64,000 nucleotides of DNA from Intestinibaculum porci (GCF_003925875.1 NZ_AP019309.1:1488001-1552000); one strand, 5' to 3'. Counted from the stretch's first letter, positions 1 to 9,215 are shown. The notes: generated by a model from the letters alone, not told the origin. A program made the numbers and translations.

Positions 1-1
1 A

Positions 2-241
2 GTCTTGCGTAAAGGCGCTTTTAAAACCTTGATCTTAACCAATCGTCAGTGGGTTTTTGAACGAGAAAATGAAGACGAACGGATTATTGTGGCAATCAAT
101 ATTGATGATCAGCCTTATACCGCACACTTTAATGCCCGCTGCGGCCTCGCTGATGATTTAATTACCGGTAAAGTCCATGACTTTGGCGGCGGCTCAGAAT
201 TATTACCTTGCTCAATTGCTTACTGGCTTTGTGAACGCTAA
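2..241 (+). CDS. C-terminal end of a GH13 alpha-amylase family glycosidase (partial)
   Basis: Only the last 79 codons lie in the window; the frame is open to the left edge, so this is a partial gene. The residues look like the all-beta C-terminal domain of cyclomaltodextrinase/neopullulanase-type GH13 enzymes: a run resembling DERIIVAINIDDQPYT, then DLITG, then LLPCSIAYWL, where the family usually ends in a PPYSAYVL-like strand. The catalytic barrel is not visible, so substrate (starch, maltodextrin or pullulan) cannot be told. It converges on the ubiB-like gene and shares a hairpin terminator with it. Confidence 0.6.
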   Translation, partial: VLRKGAFKTLILTNRQWVFERENEDERIIVAINIDDQPYTAHFNARCGLADDLITGKVHDFGGGSELLPCSIAYWLCER

Positions 242-244
242 TGA

Positions 245-270
245 AAAAGTCTCGCATTTGCGAGACTTTT
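245..270. terminator. Bidirectional hairpin terminator between convergent genes
   Basis: AAAAGTCTCGC (245-255) pairs with GCGAGACTTTT (260-270) around a 4-nt loop, with A-rich and T-rich flanks on both sides. It serves the amylase end and the convergent ubiB-like gene, whose stop codon lies inside the right arm. Confidence 0.8.
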
Positions 271-1855
271 ATACATGTTTGGTTAAATCTAAGAGTAAGC
301 GGACTAATAACACCGTACCTACCAAATACTCCACCCAGGAAATAAAGGGCATGCCATAAAGCATTTTCGGTATTTCGCTGATTGTCATCAGCGAGCCGCT
401 TAAATATAAGACACCAATAATAATCGCTAAAGTTAAGTTGTGATTATTACGTCTTTGTTCACGTAAGGTCTTCATGTCCGGATCCTGTGAAACATGCAGG
501 GTCAGATGGCCATTTTTCAATTGCTTGAGCACATCAGCGCTCATTGAAGGAATGGCAGCTCCTTTGCGGACGTTGGTATAGAGGACCTGGGCCCATTGCA
601 TCATTTGCGTTTTAAGATCTAATTCGCTTTGGATCTTATGTCGCATATGATTAGCGAGGATTTCTAACAGGTTCACGTGATCACTGACTTTCCCTAAAGT
701 CCCTTCCATGGTAATCATCGAACGGGCCAATAAGGTGAGATCCGCAGGGACCTGAATTTTATTCGTCTTAATAATCGTCAGACAGCCTTCAATCAGGGGT
801 CCTAAATTGAAATCAGAGAAGTTGGTTTCCTTATATTTTTCGACAATCATATCAAGCTGATGAATCAGCTGGGTCTGATTGATTTCCTGTTCTGGCTTGA
901 CCAGTAAAAGGAAAGCTTCCTCCAAATCATAAATATCATCATCCACGACCGCATACACCGCTTTGGAAATAATGCGCTGCGTATCAGCGGTTAAGGTGCC
1001 CATCATGCCAAAATCAATCCAGGCAATCTTACCTTGAAAAACATGGATATTGCCAGGGTGAGGATCCGCATGAAAGAAGCCATCATCAAGGATCTGCTTG
1101 ACATAGTTTTCCGCGGCTTTGGTCGCAATTTCATCCATATCGTAGCCTTCTTCAGTTAAAAACTGCTTCTGATCAATCTGATAACCGCCTAAATTGGTCA
1201 TCACTAACATTTTTCTGGTTGTAAACTGATGGAAGACGATCGGACACATGATATATTTGATGTCTTTGTTGAAGGATGTAAACTTATCAATATTTTCCGC
1301 TTCTTTAATGAAGTCCATTTCTAGCTGTGAAGTGCGCCAAAGTTCATCGACGACTCCCTTGAAATCCAAGAGGTTACCGGTCTGCCCGGCGATTTTTAAC
1401 ATGCCGCAGGCCCGTCTTAATAATTTAATATCCGCCTCCATAATCTCATAGATATGAGGACGCTGGATTTTAATGACCACTTCTTCGCCGGTGACTAAGG
1501 TTGCTTCATGGACCTGGGCAATCGAAGCGCTGCCGAGCGGTTTCTCGTTGATGGATGCGAAGACATCTTTGAGCGGCATCCCGAGCTCTTCTTCAATGGA
1601 CGCTTTGACCGTCGTAAAATCCATTGGGCTGACATCCGTCCGAAGCTTTTCTAATTCCTTCGTGTAGCTGCTTGGCAGCATGTCGCTGCGCATGGACATA
1701 ATTTGTCCAAACTTCACATACGTAGGACCGAGATCCTCTAAGATCTCGCGGAGTTTGACGGGGGTCAGCCCACGGATGATATGATGTTTTTGTAAGATTG
1801 ATAAAATCTCGCTCAGACGTCTTGAAGAATGGGTTTCTTTTGCGTCTTTTGCCAT
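269..1855 (-). CDS. AarF/UbiB (ABC1) family atypical kinase
   Basis: 528 residues. The N-terminal KxGQ motif (KFGQ, 48-51), the alanine-rich loop GSASIAQVH (108-116), the lysine strand VVIK (to 129), and the later HADPHPGN and IDFG motifs are the hallmarks of the UbiB/ADCK atypical kinase family. The last 60 residues form two hydrophobic segments, consistent with a membrane anchor. Known members support isoprenoid-lipid (quinone) metabolism through an ATPase/kinase activity; the Bacillota role is unclear. It lies 1 nt downstream of the phasin-like gene, so the two form an operon. Confidence 0.85.
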   Translation of the reverse strand: MAKDAKETHSSRRLSEILSILQKHHIIRGLTPVKLREILEDLGPTYVKFGQIMSMRSDMLPSSYTKELEKLRTDVSPMDFTTVKASIEEELGMPLKDVFASINEKPLGSASIAQVHEATLVTGEEVVIKIQRPHIYEIMEADIKLLRRACGMLKIAGQTGNLLDFKGVVDELWRTSQLEMDFIKEAENIDKFTSFNKDIKYIMCPIVFHQFTTRKMLVMTNLGGYQIDQKQFLTEEGYDMDEIATKAAENYVKQILDDGFFHADPHPGNIHVFQGKIAWIDFGMMGTLTADTQRIISKAVYAVVDDDIYDLEEAFLLLVKPEQEINQTQLIHQLDMIVEKYKETNFSDFNLGPLIEGCLTIIKTNKIQVPADLTLLARSMITMEGTLGKVSDHVNLLEILANHMRHKIQSELDLKTQMMQWAQVLYTNVRKGAAIPSMSADVLKQLKNGHLTLHVSQDPDMKTLREQRRNNHNLTLAIIIGVLYLSGSLMTISEIPKMLYGMPFISWVEYLVGTVLLVRLLLDLTKHV

Positions 1856-1856
1856 A

Positions 1857-2150
1857 CTACTGATCGACGTCAGCCTTGTCAGCTTCTTCGTCCTGATCCA
1901 TTTCTTTCAGTTTTGCACGTAAAGCATCACGCTGTTCTTTTGACATTTTGTCAACGCGTTTAAGCATGCTTTCGCTGACCTTGTCAGTGGCTTTACTCTT
2001 GAGCTCTTCATTGAGCACCTTGCCCTGATCGATGGTGATTTCACCTTTCTTCACTAAATCATCGACGATTTCTCTGCTTTTTTCAGCGGTTGTGGCTGCA
2101 GCCCCAATCCCCATTAAAAGTAAGTTTTTCGTTAATTCGCCAAATTGCAT
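1857..2150 (-). CDS. Phasin-like polyhydroxyalkanoate-associated helical protein
   Basis: 97 residues from the ATG at 2150. The upstream in-frame ATG at 2168 is rejected because the AGGAGG ribosome-binding site lies between the two. The sequence MQFGELTKNLLLMGIGAAA followed by EIVDDLVKKGEITIDQGKVLNEEL and a charged helical tail matches small PhaF/phasin-like proteins. In Bacillota such genes often sit next to ubiB/aarF-type genes, as here. No PHA synthase is seen, so a granule role is not implied; a membrane-surface or chaperone-like role for the kinase partner is inference. Confidence 0.65.
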   Translation of the reverse strand: MQFGELTKNLLLMGIGAAATTAEKSREIVDDLVKKGEITIDQGKVLNEELKSKATDKVSESMLKRVDKMSKEQRDALRAKLKEMDQDEEADKADVDQ

Positions 2151-2295
2151 AAGAATGCCTCCTTTCAACTATCTTTATTCTATCATATTTTATCTTTTTT
2201 GTAACCGATCTCGCATCTTCTCAATATTTTAATTTGATTAGATATCGACATAGTGGGAAAACTAGGTTAGAATAAAAAGGAAAGAAGGGGAAACG

Positions 2296-2784
2296 ATGTA
2301 TATTCCAGTCATGAAAGAACTCAATGCGGATGATTTTTGTGAAATGTTTTTACTTGGCCGTGATGTCCGGGCTATTGAAGCGATGGAAGCGTCGCATTCG
2401 CTTTTTAAAACGCGCTATGTTTCGGCTTACCGCAAACGAATCGATGATGTCTTTAGCGATCATGGATTGCTTTTACCAAGACATTACACAAAAGAAGATG
2501 TCTTTAATATATTAAGTAAGTATGATGAAAGTGCCCGCAATATTGCTTATGCTGGCTATTTTGCCTATGGGATGATCCATGACTTACAAAAAGATAATGA
2601 TATGATCGCTTTAGAAAAGAAATGGAATGAGATTCTCGCTAAGGCTTATGAAGAGAGTCCAGACTATGGCAAAATGGTATTTCAAGATGTGCGCACCTGC
2701 TTTACCAAAGATGAAGGGGTTGATAACATCTTTAAAGCGTATATGAAAAAATCCTATCAGGATACCTATAATAAAAGTATTTAA
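2296..2784 (+). CDS. Conserved hypothetical alpha-helical protein
   Basis: 162 residues, soluble, predicted mostly helical, with no motif I recognise. A GGGG-containing ribosome-binding site precedes the ATG by 5 nt. Standing alone with its own terminator (2783-2802), it is probably monocistronic. Tyr and Lys/Asp-rich helices and the absence of a signal peptide suggest a cytoplasmic protein. Function unknown. Confidence 0.6.
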   Translation: MYIPVMKELNADDFCEMFLLGRDVRAIEAMEASHSLFKTRYVSAYRKRIDDVFSDHGLLLPRHYTKEDVFNILSKYDESARNIAYAGYFAYGMIHDLQKDNDMIALEKKWNEILAKAYEESPDYGKMVFQDVRTCFTKDEGVDNIFKAYMKKSYQDTYNKSI

Positions 2785-2802
2785 GGACCACTTGGGGTCC
2801 TT
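2783..2802 (+). terminator. Rho-independent terminator
   Basis: AAGGACC (2783-2789) pairs with GGTCCTT (2796-2802) around a 6-nt loop, followed by ATTTTTT. The stop codon of the upstream gene overlaps the left arm. Confidence 0.75.
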
Positions 2803-2804
2803 AT

Positions 2805-3094
2805 TTTTTGGTATTGGATGATGCCACAATGCTTCCATGAGAAGGGAAATTAAAATAAGCTGGAGAATAATGGCGGGAATGCTGGTGATAAAACTGGCGG
2901 TCATAAAGATCTGAAAATATAAATGGTTGTTAAGCTCTGCGGCCGAAGTCGGGCGAAGAGTAAACCGATGATAAGGCCATAGGTCGCCATTTCGAAAGCC
3001 ATATGGGGAATACCCATCGTTATGCCTGGCAGGATCATACCAATCCCTAATAGTAAAGCTGTATAAACAAGCATTTGAAGATGTTTATGATTCA
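2805..3094 (-). pseudogene. Decayed membrane transporter gene (ECF S-component/NiaX-like)
   Basis: The minus strand starts with a good ribosome-binding site and MNHKHLQMLVYTALLLGIGM, continues to GLLFARLRPQ, then falls out of frame. In another frame FITSIPAIILQLILISLL follows, resembling the last helix of NiaX-type substrate-binding S components of ECF vitamin transporters. The middle of the protein (usually about 160-190 aa) is missing and the end runs into the convergent terminator. I read it as a gene with an internal deletion plus frameshift. The family call rests on the N-terminal pattern and is tentative. Confidence 0.5.
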
Positions 3095-3191
3095 TAGAGA
3101 CCTCCTTTCCTTTATTGTAAACAATGTTTTTTTTCATAAGCAATAGCATTGACAAAGCTCCTTAATGGTTTAGACTAATAGCGGTGATATT

Positions 3192-3845
3192 ATGGAAATG
3201 GAATTTTATCGAAATTTACCCTTATTCAAAGAAATGGGGGCCCCTGAATTACGGGATGTGTTAGCACATCTGCAGGTGGAAAAAAGACATTATTTAAAAG
3301 GCGAGACAATCTTTCATCAGGGTGAATGCATTCATCAGATTGGTTTGGTTGTTGAGGGCATTGTTAAAGGTGTCAACTATGATCTGATGGGTCATGCCAA
3401 TGTCATCGCCCGGATGGAGCGCGGTGATTTCTTTGGGGAATCTTATGCGCTGATTGGGCATGTTCCGATGGTTGTATCGATCGAAGTGTTAAAAGACTGT
3501 GAGATTCACTTCTTTGATGTGCAGGCGATTTTAGCGTTGAATAATGAAAAGCTCAATCGTCATCTCATCAACATTCTTGCAACGAAAAATATTTATTTAA
3601 CACGTAAGTTAAATGCGATTACACCTAAAAGCATCCGTGATCGTTTGCTTTCTTACTTATCGGATCAGCAGGCCATTCATGGCAGTGATGTCTTTGATAT
3701 TCCTTTTAATCGTCAGGAACTCGCGGATTATCTCCTTGTTGATCGGTCTTCATTATCCCATGAGTTATCGCTCATGCAGCAGGAAGGCCTTATTCGCTTT
3801 AAGAAGAATCATTTTGCGATCCTGAAGCAAGGTGAGAGTGATTGA
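3192..3845 (+). CDS. Crp/Fnr family transcriptional regulator
   Basis: 217 residues. Residues 8-120 form a cyclic-nucleotide-binding-type jelly roll (GETIFHQGE, GDFFGESYAL), and 145-215 a Crp-type winged helix (RQELADYLLVDRSSLSHELSLMQQEGLI). There is no CxxC-type cysteine cluster, so an iron-sulphur sensor is unlikely. It is divergent from the decayed transporter gene and 45 nt upstream of murI. The target is unknown. Confidence 0.85.
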   Translation: MEMEFYRNLPLFKEMGAPELRDVLAHLQVEKRHYLKGETIFHQGECIHQIGLVVEGIVKGVNYDLMGHANVIARMERGDFFGESYALIGHVPMVVSIEVLKDCEIHFFDVQAILALNNEKLNRHLINILATKNIYLTRKLNAITPKSIRDRLLSYLSDQQAIHGSDVFDIPFNRQELADYLLVDRSSLSHELSLMQQEGLIRFKKNHFAILKQGESD

Positions 3846-3890
3846 TTTTTAAGTCTATTTATCCTAAAATAAGACGCAGGAGGCAAGAAC

Positions 3891-4658
3891 ATGTTATTAA
3901 GAAATAAGAATGTGAAAGAATATATTGGTGTCTTTGACAGCGGTGCTGGCGGAGTCACCGTGTTAAAGGAATGCACAAAGTTATTACCGGAAGAAAACTT
4001 TTATTATTATGGTGACAGCAAGCATGCTCCTTATGGTGAAAAAAGTGTGAAAGAAGTACAGGATCGTACGCTGGAAGCGATGAATCAGATGGTGAATCAT
4101 GGTGTTAAAGCCATTGTCATTGCCTGCAATACGGCCACTAGTGCAGCGGTTAATATTGTCCGTAACGTCTATCCGCAGATTCCAGTTATCGGTGTTGAAC
4201 CAGCGTTAAAACCAGCCGCTAGTGCGCATCAGAAAGTTTTAGTGATGGCGACAAGAAATACGTTATCTTTAGATAAGTTTCATGAATTAGCTAAGCAGTA
4301 TGGAAATGCGGAAGTGATTCCTTGCGCCTGTGATCATTTAGCGCAGACGATTGAAGAAGGTCATCTCAATGATGAGGTTTTAGATCATTTGTTACATCAG
4401 CTGCTTGATCAGTATGTTGGCAAATGTGACAGCGTTGTTTTAGGCTGTACCCATTATCCAATCGTTAAAGAGAAAATTGTATCAATCTTAGGCGGCGTTC
4501 CTTGTTACGACGGGGGTGAAGGCACGGCACGCCAGTTAAAGCGTAAATTAGAAGAACATGATCTTTTCAATACAACAGACGTGAAAGGTGATGTCATTTT
4601 TGAATCATCATCACCAGAGGCTGAGGCATTATATCAGAAGATTTATAACGCATTATAA
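3891..4658 (+). CDS. murI: Glutamate racemase
   Basis: 255 residues. Interconverts L- and D-glutamate for peptidoglycan. Family landmarks are FDSGAGG (15-21), the first catalytic cysteine in CNTATS (C79) and the second in GCTHYP (C186), so the two-cysteine acid/base machinery is intact. A GGAGG ribosome-binding site is 7 nt upstream. The LysR gene starts 3 nt after its stop, so the two are probably co-transcribed. Confidence 0.93.
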   Translation: MLLRNKNVKEYIGVFDSGAGGVTVLKECTKLLPEENFYYYGDSKHAPYGEKSVKEVQDRTLEAMNQMVNHGVKAIVIACNTATSAAVNIVRNVYPQIPVIGVEPALKPAASAHQKVLVMATRNTLSLDKFHELAKQYGNAEVIPCACDHLAQTIEEGHLNDEVLDHLLHQLLDQYVGKCDSVVLGCTHYPIVKEKIVSILGGVPCYDGGEGTARQLKRKLEEHDLFNTTDVKGDVIFESSSPEAEALYQKIYNAL

Positions 4659-4661
4659 TTT

Positions 4662-5579
4662 ATGACCTTACAACAGTTAAAATACGTTCTTCAGGTGGCT
4701 AAAGACGGGAGTATTAATGAAGCTGCCAAGAACCTCTTCATCTCTCAGCCGAGCTTATCAAATTCTATTAAAGATATTGAAGCCGAATTGCAGATCTCGT
4801 TATTTCACCGAACCAATAAAGGGATCACGATTACCAATGAAGGGGAAGCTTTCCTTGGCTATGCCCGCGCTGTCGTAGAGCAGTATGCGTTACTGGAAGA
4901 GCGTTATCTTGATAAACGTAATACCCAGATCAGTTTTTCCATCTCTACTCAGCATTATTCTTTTGCGATCAATGCCTTTGTAGAACTCTTAAAAGAAGTG
5001 GATTATGATGCCTACAATTTCTCTATTGAGGAAACCAAAACCAATGAAATTATTGAAAATGTGAAAAATATGAAAAGTGAAATCGGGATTCTCTATATGA
5101 ATGATTTCAACCATGATGTTATTTCTAAAATCTTGAACGAATCTAATTTGACTTTCCATTCACTTTTTGTGGCAAAACCACATGTCTTCATGTCGACCAC
5201 GCATCCATTAGCATCGAAAAGTGTCTTAACCCTTGAAGAATTAGATGATTATCCTTATTTATCTTATCTCCAGGGAGATACCAATTCTTTCTATTTTATG
5301 GAAGAGATTCAGTCGACTTATCCCCATAAAAAATCCATTAAGGTGAGTGACCGTGGAACCTTATTTAACTTAATGATCGGTCTTAATGGCTATACTATTT
5401 CAACCGGGATTATTTTCAATGAATTGAATCCGGAAGTCATTGCCATTCCATTAGCAATTGATGACTATATTGAAGTCGGTTATATCATTCATAAGAAATC
5501 CTTTATCACGCCTCTAGCAACACGCTATTTAGAGCTCCTTAAAGAATCTTGTGAATCATCTATTATCAGGGAATCCTAA
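4662..5579 (+). CDS. LysR family transcriptional regulator
   Basis: 305 residues. The N-terminal winged helix-turn-helix (residues 1-60, TLQQLKYVLQVAKDGSINEAA then LFISQPSLSNSIKDIE) is typical LysR. The rest is a two-lobed periplasmic-binding-protein-like effector domain. It follows murI directly rather than being divergent from a target operon, so its effector and targets cannot be guessed. Confidence 0.88.
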   Translation: MTLQQLKYVLQVAKDGSINEAAKNLFISQPSLSNSIKDIEAELQISLFHRTNKGITITNEGEAFLGYARAVVEQYALLEERYLDKRNTQISFSISTQHYSFAINAFVELLKEVDYDAYNFSIEETKTNEIIENVKNMKSEIGILYMNDFNHDVISKILNESNLTFHSLFVAKPHVFMSTTHPLASKSVLTLEELDDYPYLSYLQGDTNSFYFMEEIQSTYPHKKSIKVSDRGTLFNLMIGLNGYTISTGIIFNELNPEVIAIPLAIDDYIEVGYIIHKKSFITPLATRYLELLKESCESSIIRES

Positions 5580-5596
5580 TTCCCTGTTTTTATTTT
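5566..5596 (+). terminator. Terminator after the LysR gene
   Basis: AGGGAAT pairs with ATTCCCT around the stop codon, followed by GTTTTTATTTT. Confidence 0.7.
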
Positions 5597-5664
5597 GACC
5601 GTTGGGCACCAAAAATGACCGTTCGCACCCAAACTATTGCATTTGCATGAGGATTACCTACAAT
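5597..5664 (+). promoter_or_regulatory. LytTR-type paired operator and promoter, copy A
   Basis: Two direct ACCGTT repeats start at 5598 and 5618 (20-nt period) in the context GACCGTTGGGCACCAAAAAT and GACCGTTCGCACCC. A TACAAT -10 box at 5659-5664 begins 41 nt after the second repeat. The ACCGTT core, the tandem arrangement and the one-to-two-turn spacing match operators of LytTR regulators such as AgrA and ComE. The same arrangement recurs at 16768-16834 on the other strand. A ribosome-binding site AAAGGAGG follows at 5693-5700 but no gene does, because the IS607-type element begins just after it. Confidence 0.6.
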
Positions 5665-5770
5665 GAAGGTAGAAGAAAGAGAAAAGCAATAAAAAGGAGG
5701 ACATATTAAGTAACTTATATCATTGACATTAGTGGTTAAATGTGTTTAAATGTGCTCATGGAGGCATATG

Positions 5771-6439
5771 ATGAATACATCAAATATCACGAATTACAAA
5801 CCAAAAGATTTTGCTGAATTATTAGGTGTTTCTGTAAAAACATTACAGCGTTGGGACAGGGAAGGAATTTTAAAAGCAAATCGCACTCCAACTAATAGAC
5901 GTTATTATACTTACGACCAATATTTGCAATTCAAAGGCATAAATACTGAAAACGATCATCGCCAAATTGTTATTTATGCCAGAGTGTCTACAAGAAATCA
6001 AAAAGATGATTTAAAGAACCAAGTCACATTTTTACGACAGTTTTGTAATGCAAAAGGTATCATTGTTGACAAATGCATTGAAGAATACGGAAGCGGTCTT
6101 AATTACAACCGCAAAAAGTGGAATCAAATATTAGATGAAGTAACGGAACGAAAAATTAAAACGATCATAGTCACGCACAAAGATAGATTTATCAGATTTG
6201 GTTATGACTGGTTTGAAAAATTCTGTATGAAGTTTAATACAACCATAGTGATCGTTAATAATGAAGATCTATCGCCGCAGGAAGAACTTGTGCAGGATAT
6301 TATTTCAATACTCCATGTATTCTCTTGCAGGCTGTACGGATTTCGTAAGTACAAAAAGCAAATAGAAAGGGATGAGGAAATTGCTAAAGAGCTTCAGGAC
6401 AGAAATTTATCCAACACCAGAGCAGAAAGTCAAGATTAA
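5771..6439 (+). CDS. tnpA: IS607-family serine recombinase TnpA
   Basis: 222 residues from the ATG at 5771, chosen because GGAGG lies 6 nt upstream; in-frame ATGs at 5750 and 5768 are possible. Residues 9-50 form a MerR-like helix-turn-helix (FAELLGVSVKTLQRWDREG). Residues 65-200 form the resolvase catalytic domain with the nucleophile in YARVST (S73). It catalyses element excision and insertion. It overlaps tnpB by 68 nt, as usual in IS607. It looks intact. Confidence 0.9.
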   Translation: MNTSNITNYKPKDFAELLGVSVKTLQRWDREGILKANRTPTNRRYYTYDQYLQFKGINTENDHRQIVIYARVSTRNQKDDLKNQVTFLRQFCNAKGIIVDKCIEEYGSGLNYNRKKWNQILDEVTERKIKTIIVTHKDRFIRFGYDWFEKFCMKFNTTIVIVNNEDLSPQEELVQDIISILHVFSCRLYGFRKYKKQIERDEEIAKELQDRNLSNTRAESQD

Positions 6440-7118
6440 CAAAATTATTGGTACCTGCAGATATATCTATAATTTCTACCTTAGTCATAATAAAGCTTTG
6501 CACGATCAAGGTGAAGCGTTTATGAGTGGCAAGGCGTTTAGTGTCTGGCTTAACAATGAGTATATACCTGGCAATCCAGACAAAGCATGGATTAAGGAAG
6601 TCTATTCTAAAGCTGTTAAGAAATCTATTGAAGATGGGTGTCTTGCTTTTACGAGATTTTTTAAACATCAAAGCGGTTTTCCAAAATTTAAGAAAAAAGG
6701 AAAATCTGATGTAAAGATGTACTTCGTAAAGAATAATTCCAAAGACTGCATTTGTGAAAGACATCGTATTAAGATTCCTGCTCTTGGGTGGGTAAGATTA
6801 AAAGAAAAAGGCTATATACCAACGACTAAAGATGGATGGAAAATCAAAAGTGGTACAGTATCTATGAAGGCGGACAGATATTACGTGTCAGTTGTTGTAG
6901 AGATTCCTGACACGAAGCCTTTTTGTGACAGCGGCGAAGGTATTGGAATAGACTTAGGATTAAAGGATTTCGCTATTGTCTCAAATGGCAAGACTTACAA
7001 AAACATCAATAAATCTGCAAAATTAAAGAAACTTGAGAAACAGCTGCGCAGAGCGCAAAGATGTCTCTCTCGTAAATATGAAAATCTAAAGAAAGCTAAC
7101 TATATAAAAATCAAGTAG
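6372..7118 (+). pseudogene. tnpB: tnpB, 5' part (RNA-guided nuclease, split by IS110)
   Basis: TnpB N-terminal half: wedge/REC-like region starting FRTEIYPTPEQ, GTCRYIYNFYLSHNKAL, then the RuvC-I motif GIDLGLKDFAIVSNG and the arginine-rich LRRAQRCLSRKYENLKK. The true reading ends at about 7096, where the IS110 element begins; the last residues are read-out into the insertion. The 3' part resumes at about 8780 with GEST. In IS607 relatives this linker is continuous, so the break is clean. Split, it cannot make an active nuclease. Confidence 0.85.
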
Positions 7119-7281
7119 TTTTATGAAAAAGTTTGAAAATTTTATTTGATTTCAGTTAGTATACAAATAGTATATAGAACCTTGAAAAATGAATAGTATG
7201 CGAGATTATTCACAAATCTGTGATGCAAATCTCCTATAGCTTTTTGCGAAGTTTTCAAAAAGATATGTAAAAAACATCAAA

Positions 7282-7305
7282 GAAGCTGAAGCGTCTACTT
7301 CAGCT
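7282..7305 (-). terminator. Hairpin at the end of the IS110 transposase gene
   Basis: AGCTGAAG and CTTCAGCT pair around a 6-nt loop, spanning the stop codon, with TTCTTTG after it on the minus strand. A weak terminator or an end structure. Confidence 0.45.
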
Positions 7306-8479
7306 TGTCTGGATCAAAGCCTTCGCCAGTCGCAAGAATGTGGAAGATGATCCTGAGAAGCTTTCTTACGCAGTGGCCCTGTGCACACCTATGGCTCTTT
7401 CCTTCGCTGATCTTCTTGTCATAGTAGTCCTTGAAGACCTTATTATTGTTAATGACAGGCGTTATTATCTGATAGAGTATCTTTCTCAGATACTTGTTGC
7501 CTTTCTTGGATATTGAGCAGTGCTTAGCGTCAAACTGGCTTGATTCGTAGTGCTTTGGAGCTACTCCTGCAAATTTTGTAAGCTTTGCTGCCGAATTGAA
7601 GTTGCCAATGCAGCGTATTTCAGCTAGAATGGTGGTACAGGAAAGGTGTGAAATTCCTGGAATGGTTAACATAGGAGAGTTTGTTTCTTTTGACAGCTCT
7701 TCTATTTTTTTATCCACTTTTTCAAGCTGCTCTGCTACCACAGTGTACTGATCAAGTCGGGCCTCAAGGGCGTATTCCTCGCCTTTATTTGCCTGTGCAA
7801 CCGAATTTCTTGCTAGTGCCTGGAGGTCCTCAGCAGTAAAGCTAACGCCTCTTCCTCGGCCGTTATGCTTCATTGCTTCCTTGATATCGCTAATGTCAGC
7901 TTCGGCAATGTTAGCGGCTGATTTAAAGGTCATAAGGATCTTCATATAGGTTTTGCCATAATGGCCGCCAAATAAGCTGTTGTATTCGGGAAACAGGATG
8001 TCCAGCGACTTCTGTATTTTATTGCCTATTGGACACAGCTGTTCCGTAAGATCTGCGTGCAGACGCGTAAGACTTTTCTGCTCGTCCATGGAAAAGAAGG
8101 TCATATCAACCTTTCGGTAAAGCTTCTTTCTTGCTGGATATGCTAGAATATCTGCAATCTGCATTGAATCCTGCTGATCATTTTTTGTGATGTTTCCGGT
8201 TAACTTTCTTTCTGCATCTGTCTTTGAAGGGTTAATGAGATACGTTCTGTATCCTTCTTTAAGAAGATGATGGAGAAGATTGAAGTGATAGTGTCCGGTA
8301 TCTTCCATGCCGACTCTCAGATTTTTTTCTGAATACGGTTCTAGAATTTTGTCGAGCTTCTTGAATCCTTCAAAGTTGTTGGTGAAGGATGTCGGCTTGA
8401 CTAGCGGAACGCCTGTATCCTGATCAATGACTGAGATGACATGGGAATTCTTTCCAATGTCAATTCCTGATGTAATCAT
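7295..8479 (-). CDS. IS110-family DEDD transposase
   Basis: 394 residues from the ATG at 8479 (AAAGGAAC ribosome-binding site just upstream); the longer frame to 8542 lacks one. The N-terminal RuvC-like DEDD domain starts SGIDIGKNSHVISV (D7) and has the acidic VGMEDTGHYHF and NDQQDSMQIADILA motifs. The C-terminal Transposase_20 domain has TIPGISHLSCTTILAEI and the serine-bearing KLTKFAGVAPKHYESSQF stretch. Known members recombine DNA under guidance of a bridge RNA. The gene appears complete. Confidence 0.92.
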   Translation of the reverse strand: MITSGIDIGKNSHVISVIDQDTGVPLVKPTSFTNNFEGFKKLDKILEPYSEKNLRVGMEDTGHYHFNLLHHLLKEGYRTYLINPSKTDAERKLTGNITKNDQQDSMQIADILAYPARKKLYRKVDMTFFSMDEQKSLTRLHADLTEQLCPIGNKIQKSLDILFPEYNSLFGGHYGKTYMKILMTFKSAANIAEADISDIKEAMKHNGRGRGVSFTAEDLQALARNSVAQANKGEEYALEARLDQYTVVAEQLEKVDKKIEELSKETNSPMLTIPGISHLSCTTILAEIRCIGNFNSAAKLTKFAGVAPKHYESSQFDAKHCSISKKGNKYLRKILYQIITPVINNNKVFKDYYDKKISEGKSHRCAQGHCVRKLLRIIFHILATGEGFDPDKLK

Positions 8480-8779
8480 AGTTAAGTTCCTTTCGATTAT
8501 AGATTTTGTGACTGTGTTGAACCCACAGGGCTTAATCTGCAAATCCTGGTTCGAAATGCGAGTTCAAAGACTCATCTAACTGATGGTTGCTGGTGAATAA
8601 GTCTGCGGTATGATACTTTCTTAAGTAGTCAAAGCTACAGGGAGGGATATAAATCCACATACACATTCACTTTTTCAAACATATACTATTTCTAAACAGT
8701 AATCAACTACGTATATAAAGTTGATAGAAAGGAAATGTATATTCCTATTAGCTAGATGAGCTAATTAGAATATACCAGG
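8480..8779 (-). ncRNA. Candidate IS110 bridge-RNA region (transposase 5' side)
   Basis: About 300 nt without an ORF lie upstream of the transposase, the place where IS110-group elements express their bridge RNA. It ends in a two-tier stem: GTATATT (8737-8743) with AATATAC (8769-8775), and inside it ATTAGCT (8747-8753) with AGCTAAT (8759-8765) around AGATG. The RNA itself is inferred from family knowledge; target and donor guide loops were not resolved. Confidence 0.55.
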
Positions 8780-9215
8780 AGAGTCTACTCAAAAAAATAT
8801 ACAAAAACAGAGGCTTAAAGTACAGAAACTTTATCAAAGGATAGACAATATCCGTACTGATTACATGAACAAGACAATCGCTGAGATCGTGAAAACCAAG
8901 CCATCTTATATAACGATTGAAGACTTAAATGTAAAAGGAATGATGAAGAATCGTCATCTTTCAAAAGCCGTTGCATCGCAGAAATTTTATGAGTTCAGAA
9001 CTAAACTGAAAAATAAATGTGATGAAAATGGTATTGAATTAAGAGTTGTAGACAGATGGTATCCATCATCAAAATTATGTCACTGCTGTGGTGCTATTAA
9101 GAAAGATTTAAAACTTTCAGATAGAATTTACAGATGTAATTGTGGATACATAGCAGACAGAGACTATAATGCGAGTCTTAATTTAAGAGATGCAAAAACT
9201 TACAAAATTGCATAA
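8780..9215 (+). pseudogene. tnpB: tnpB, 3' part
   Basis: The frame restarts with GESTQKNIQKQRLKVQKLY and runs through MNKTIAEIV, the RuvC-II acidic ITIEDLNVKGM, a zinc ribbon CHCCG...CNCG, and RuvC-III DRDYNASLNLRDA. Together with the 5' part it rebuilds a TnpB of about 385 residues, the usual size, with all three RuvC acidic sites. A translation start at the ATG at 8865 would give a 116-residue fragment lacking RuvC-I. Confidence 0.85.

Larger units (their letters stand above)
7097..8779 (-). mobile_element. IS110-family insertion sequence inside tnpB
   Basis: About 1.68 kb. The borders come from restoring the tnpB frame: ...KYENLKK before and GESTQKNIQKQ after (junctions near 7096/7097 and 8779/8780, give or take 2 nt). 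The transposase reads leftwards and leaves about 300 nt of non-coding sequence on its 5' side, where IS110-group elements encode the bridge RNA. No long terminal inverted repeats are seen, as expected for the family. Confidence 0.8.
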
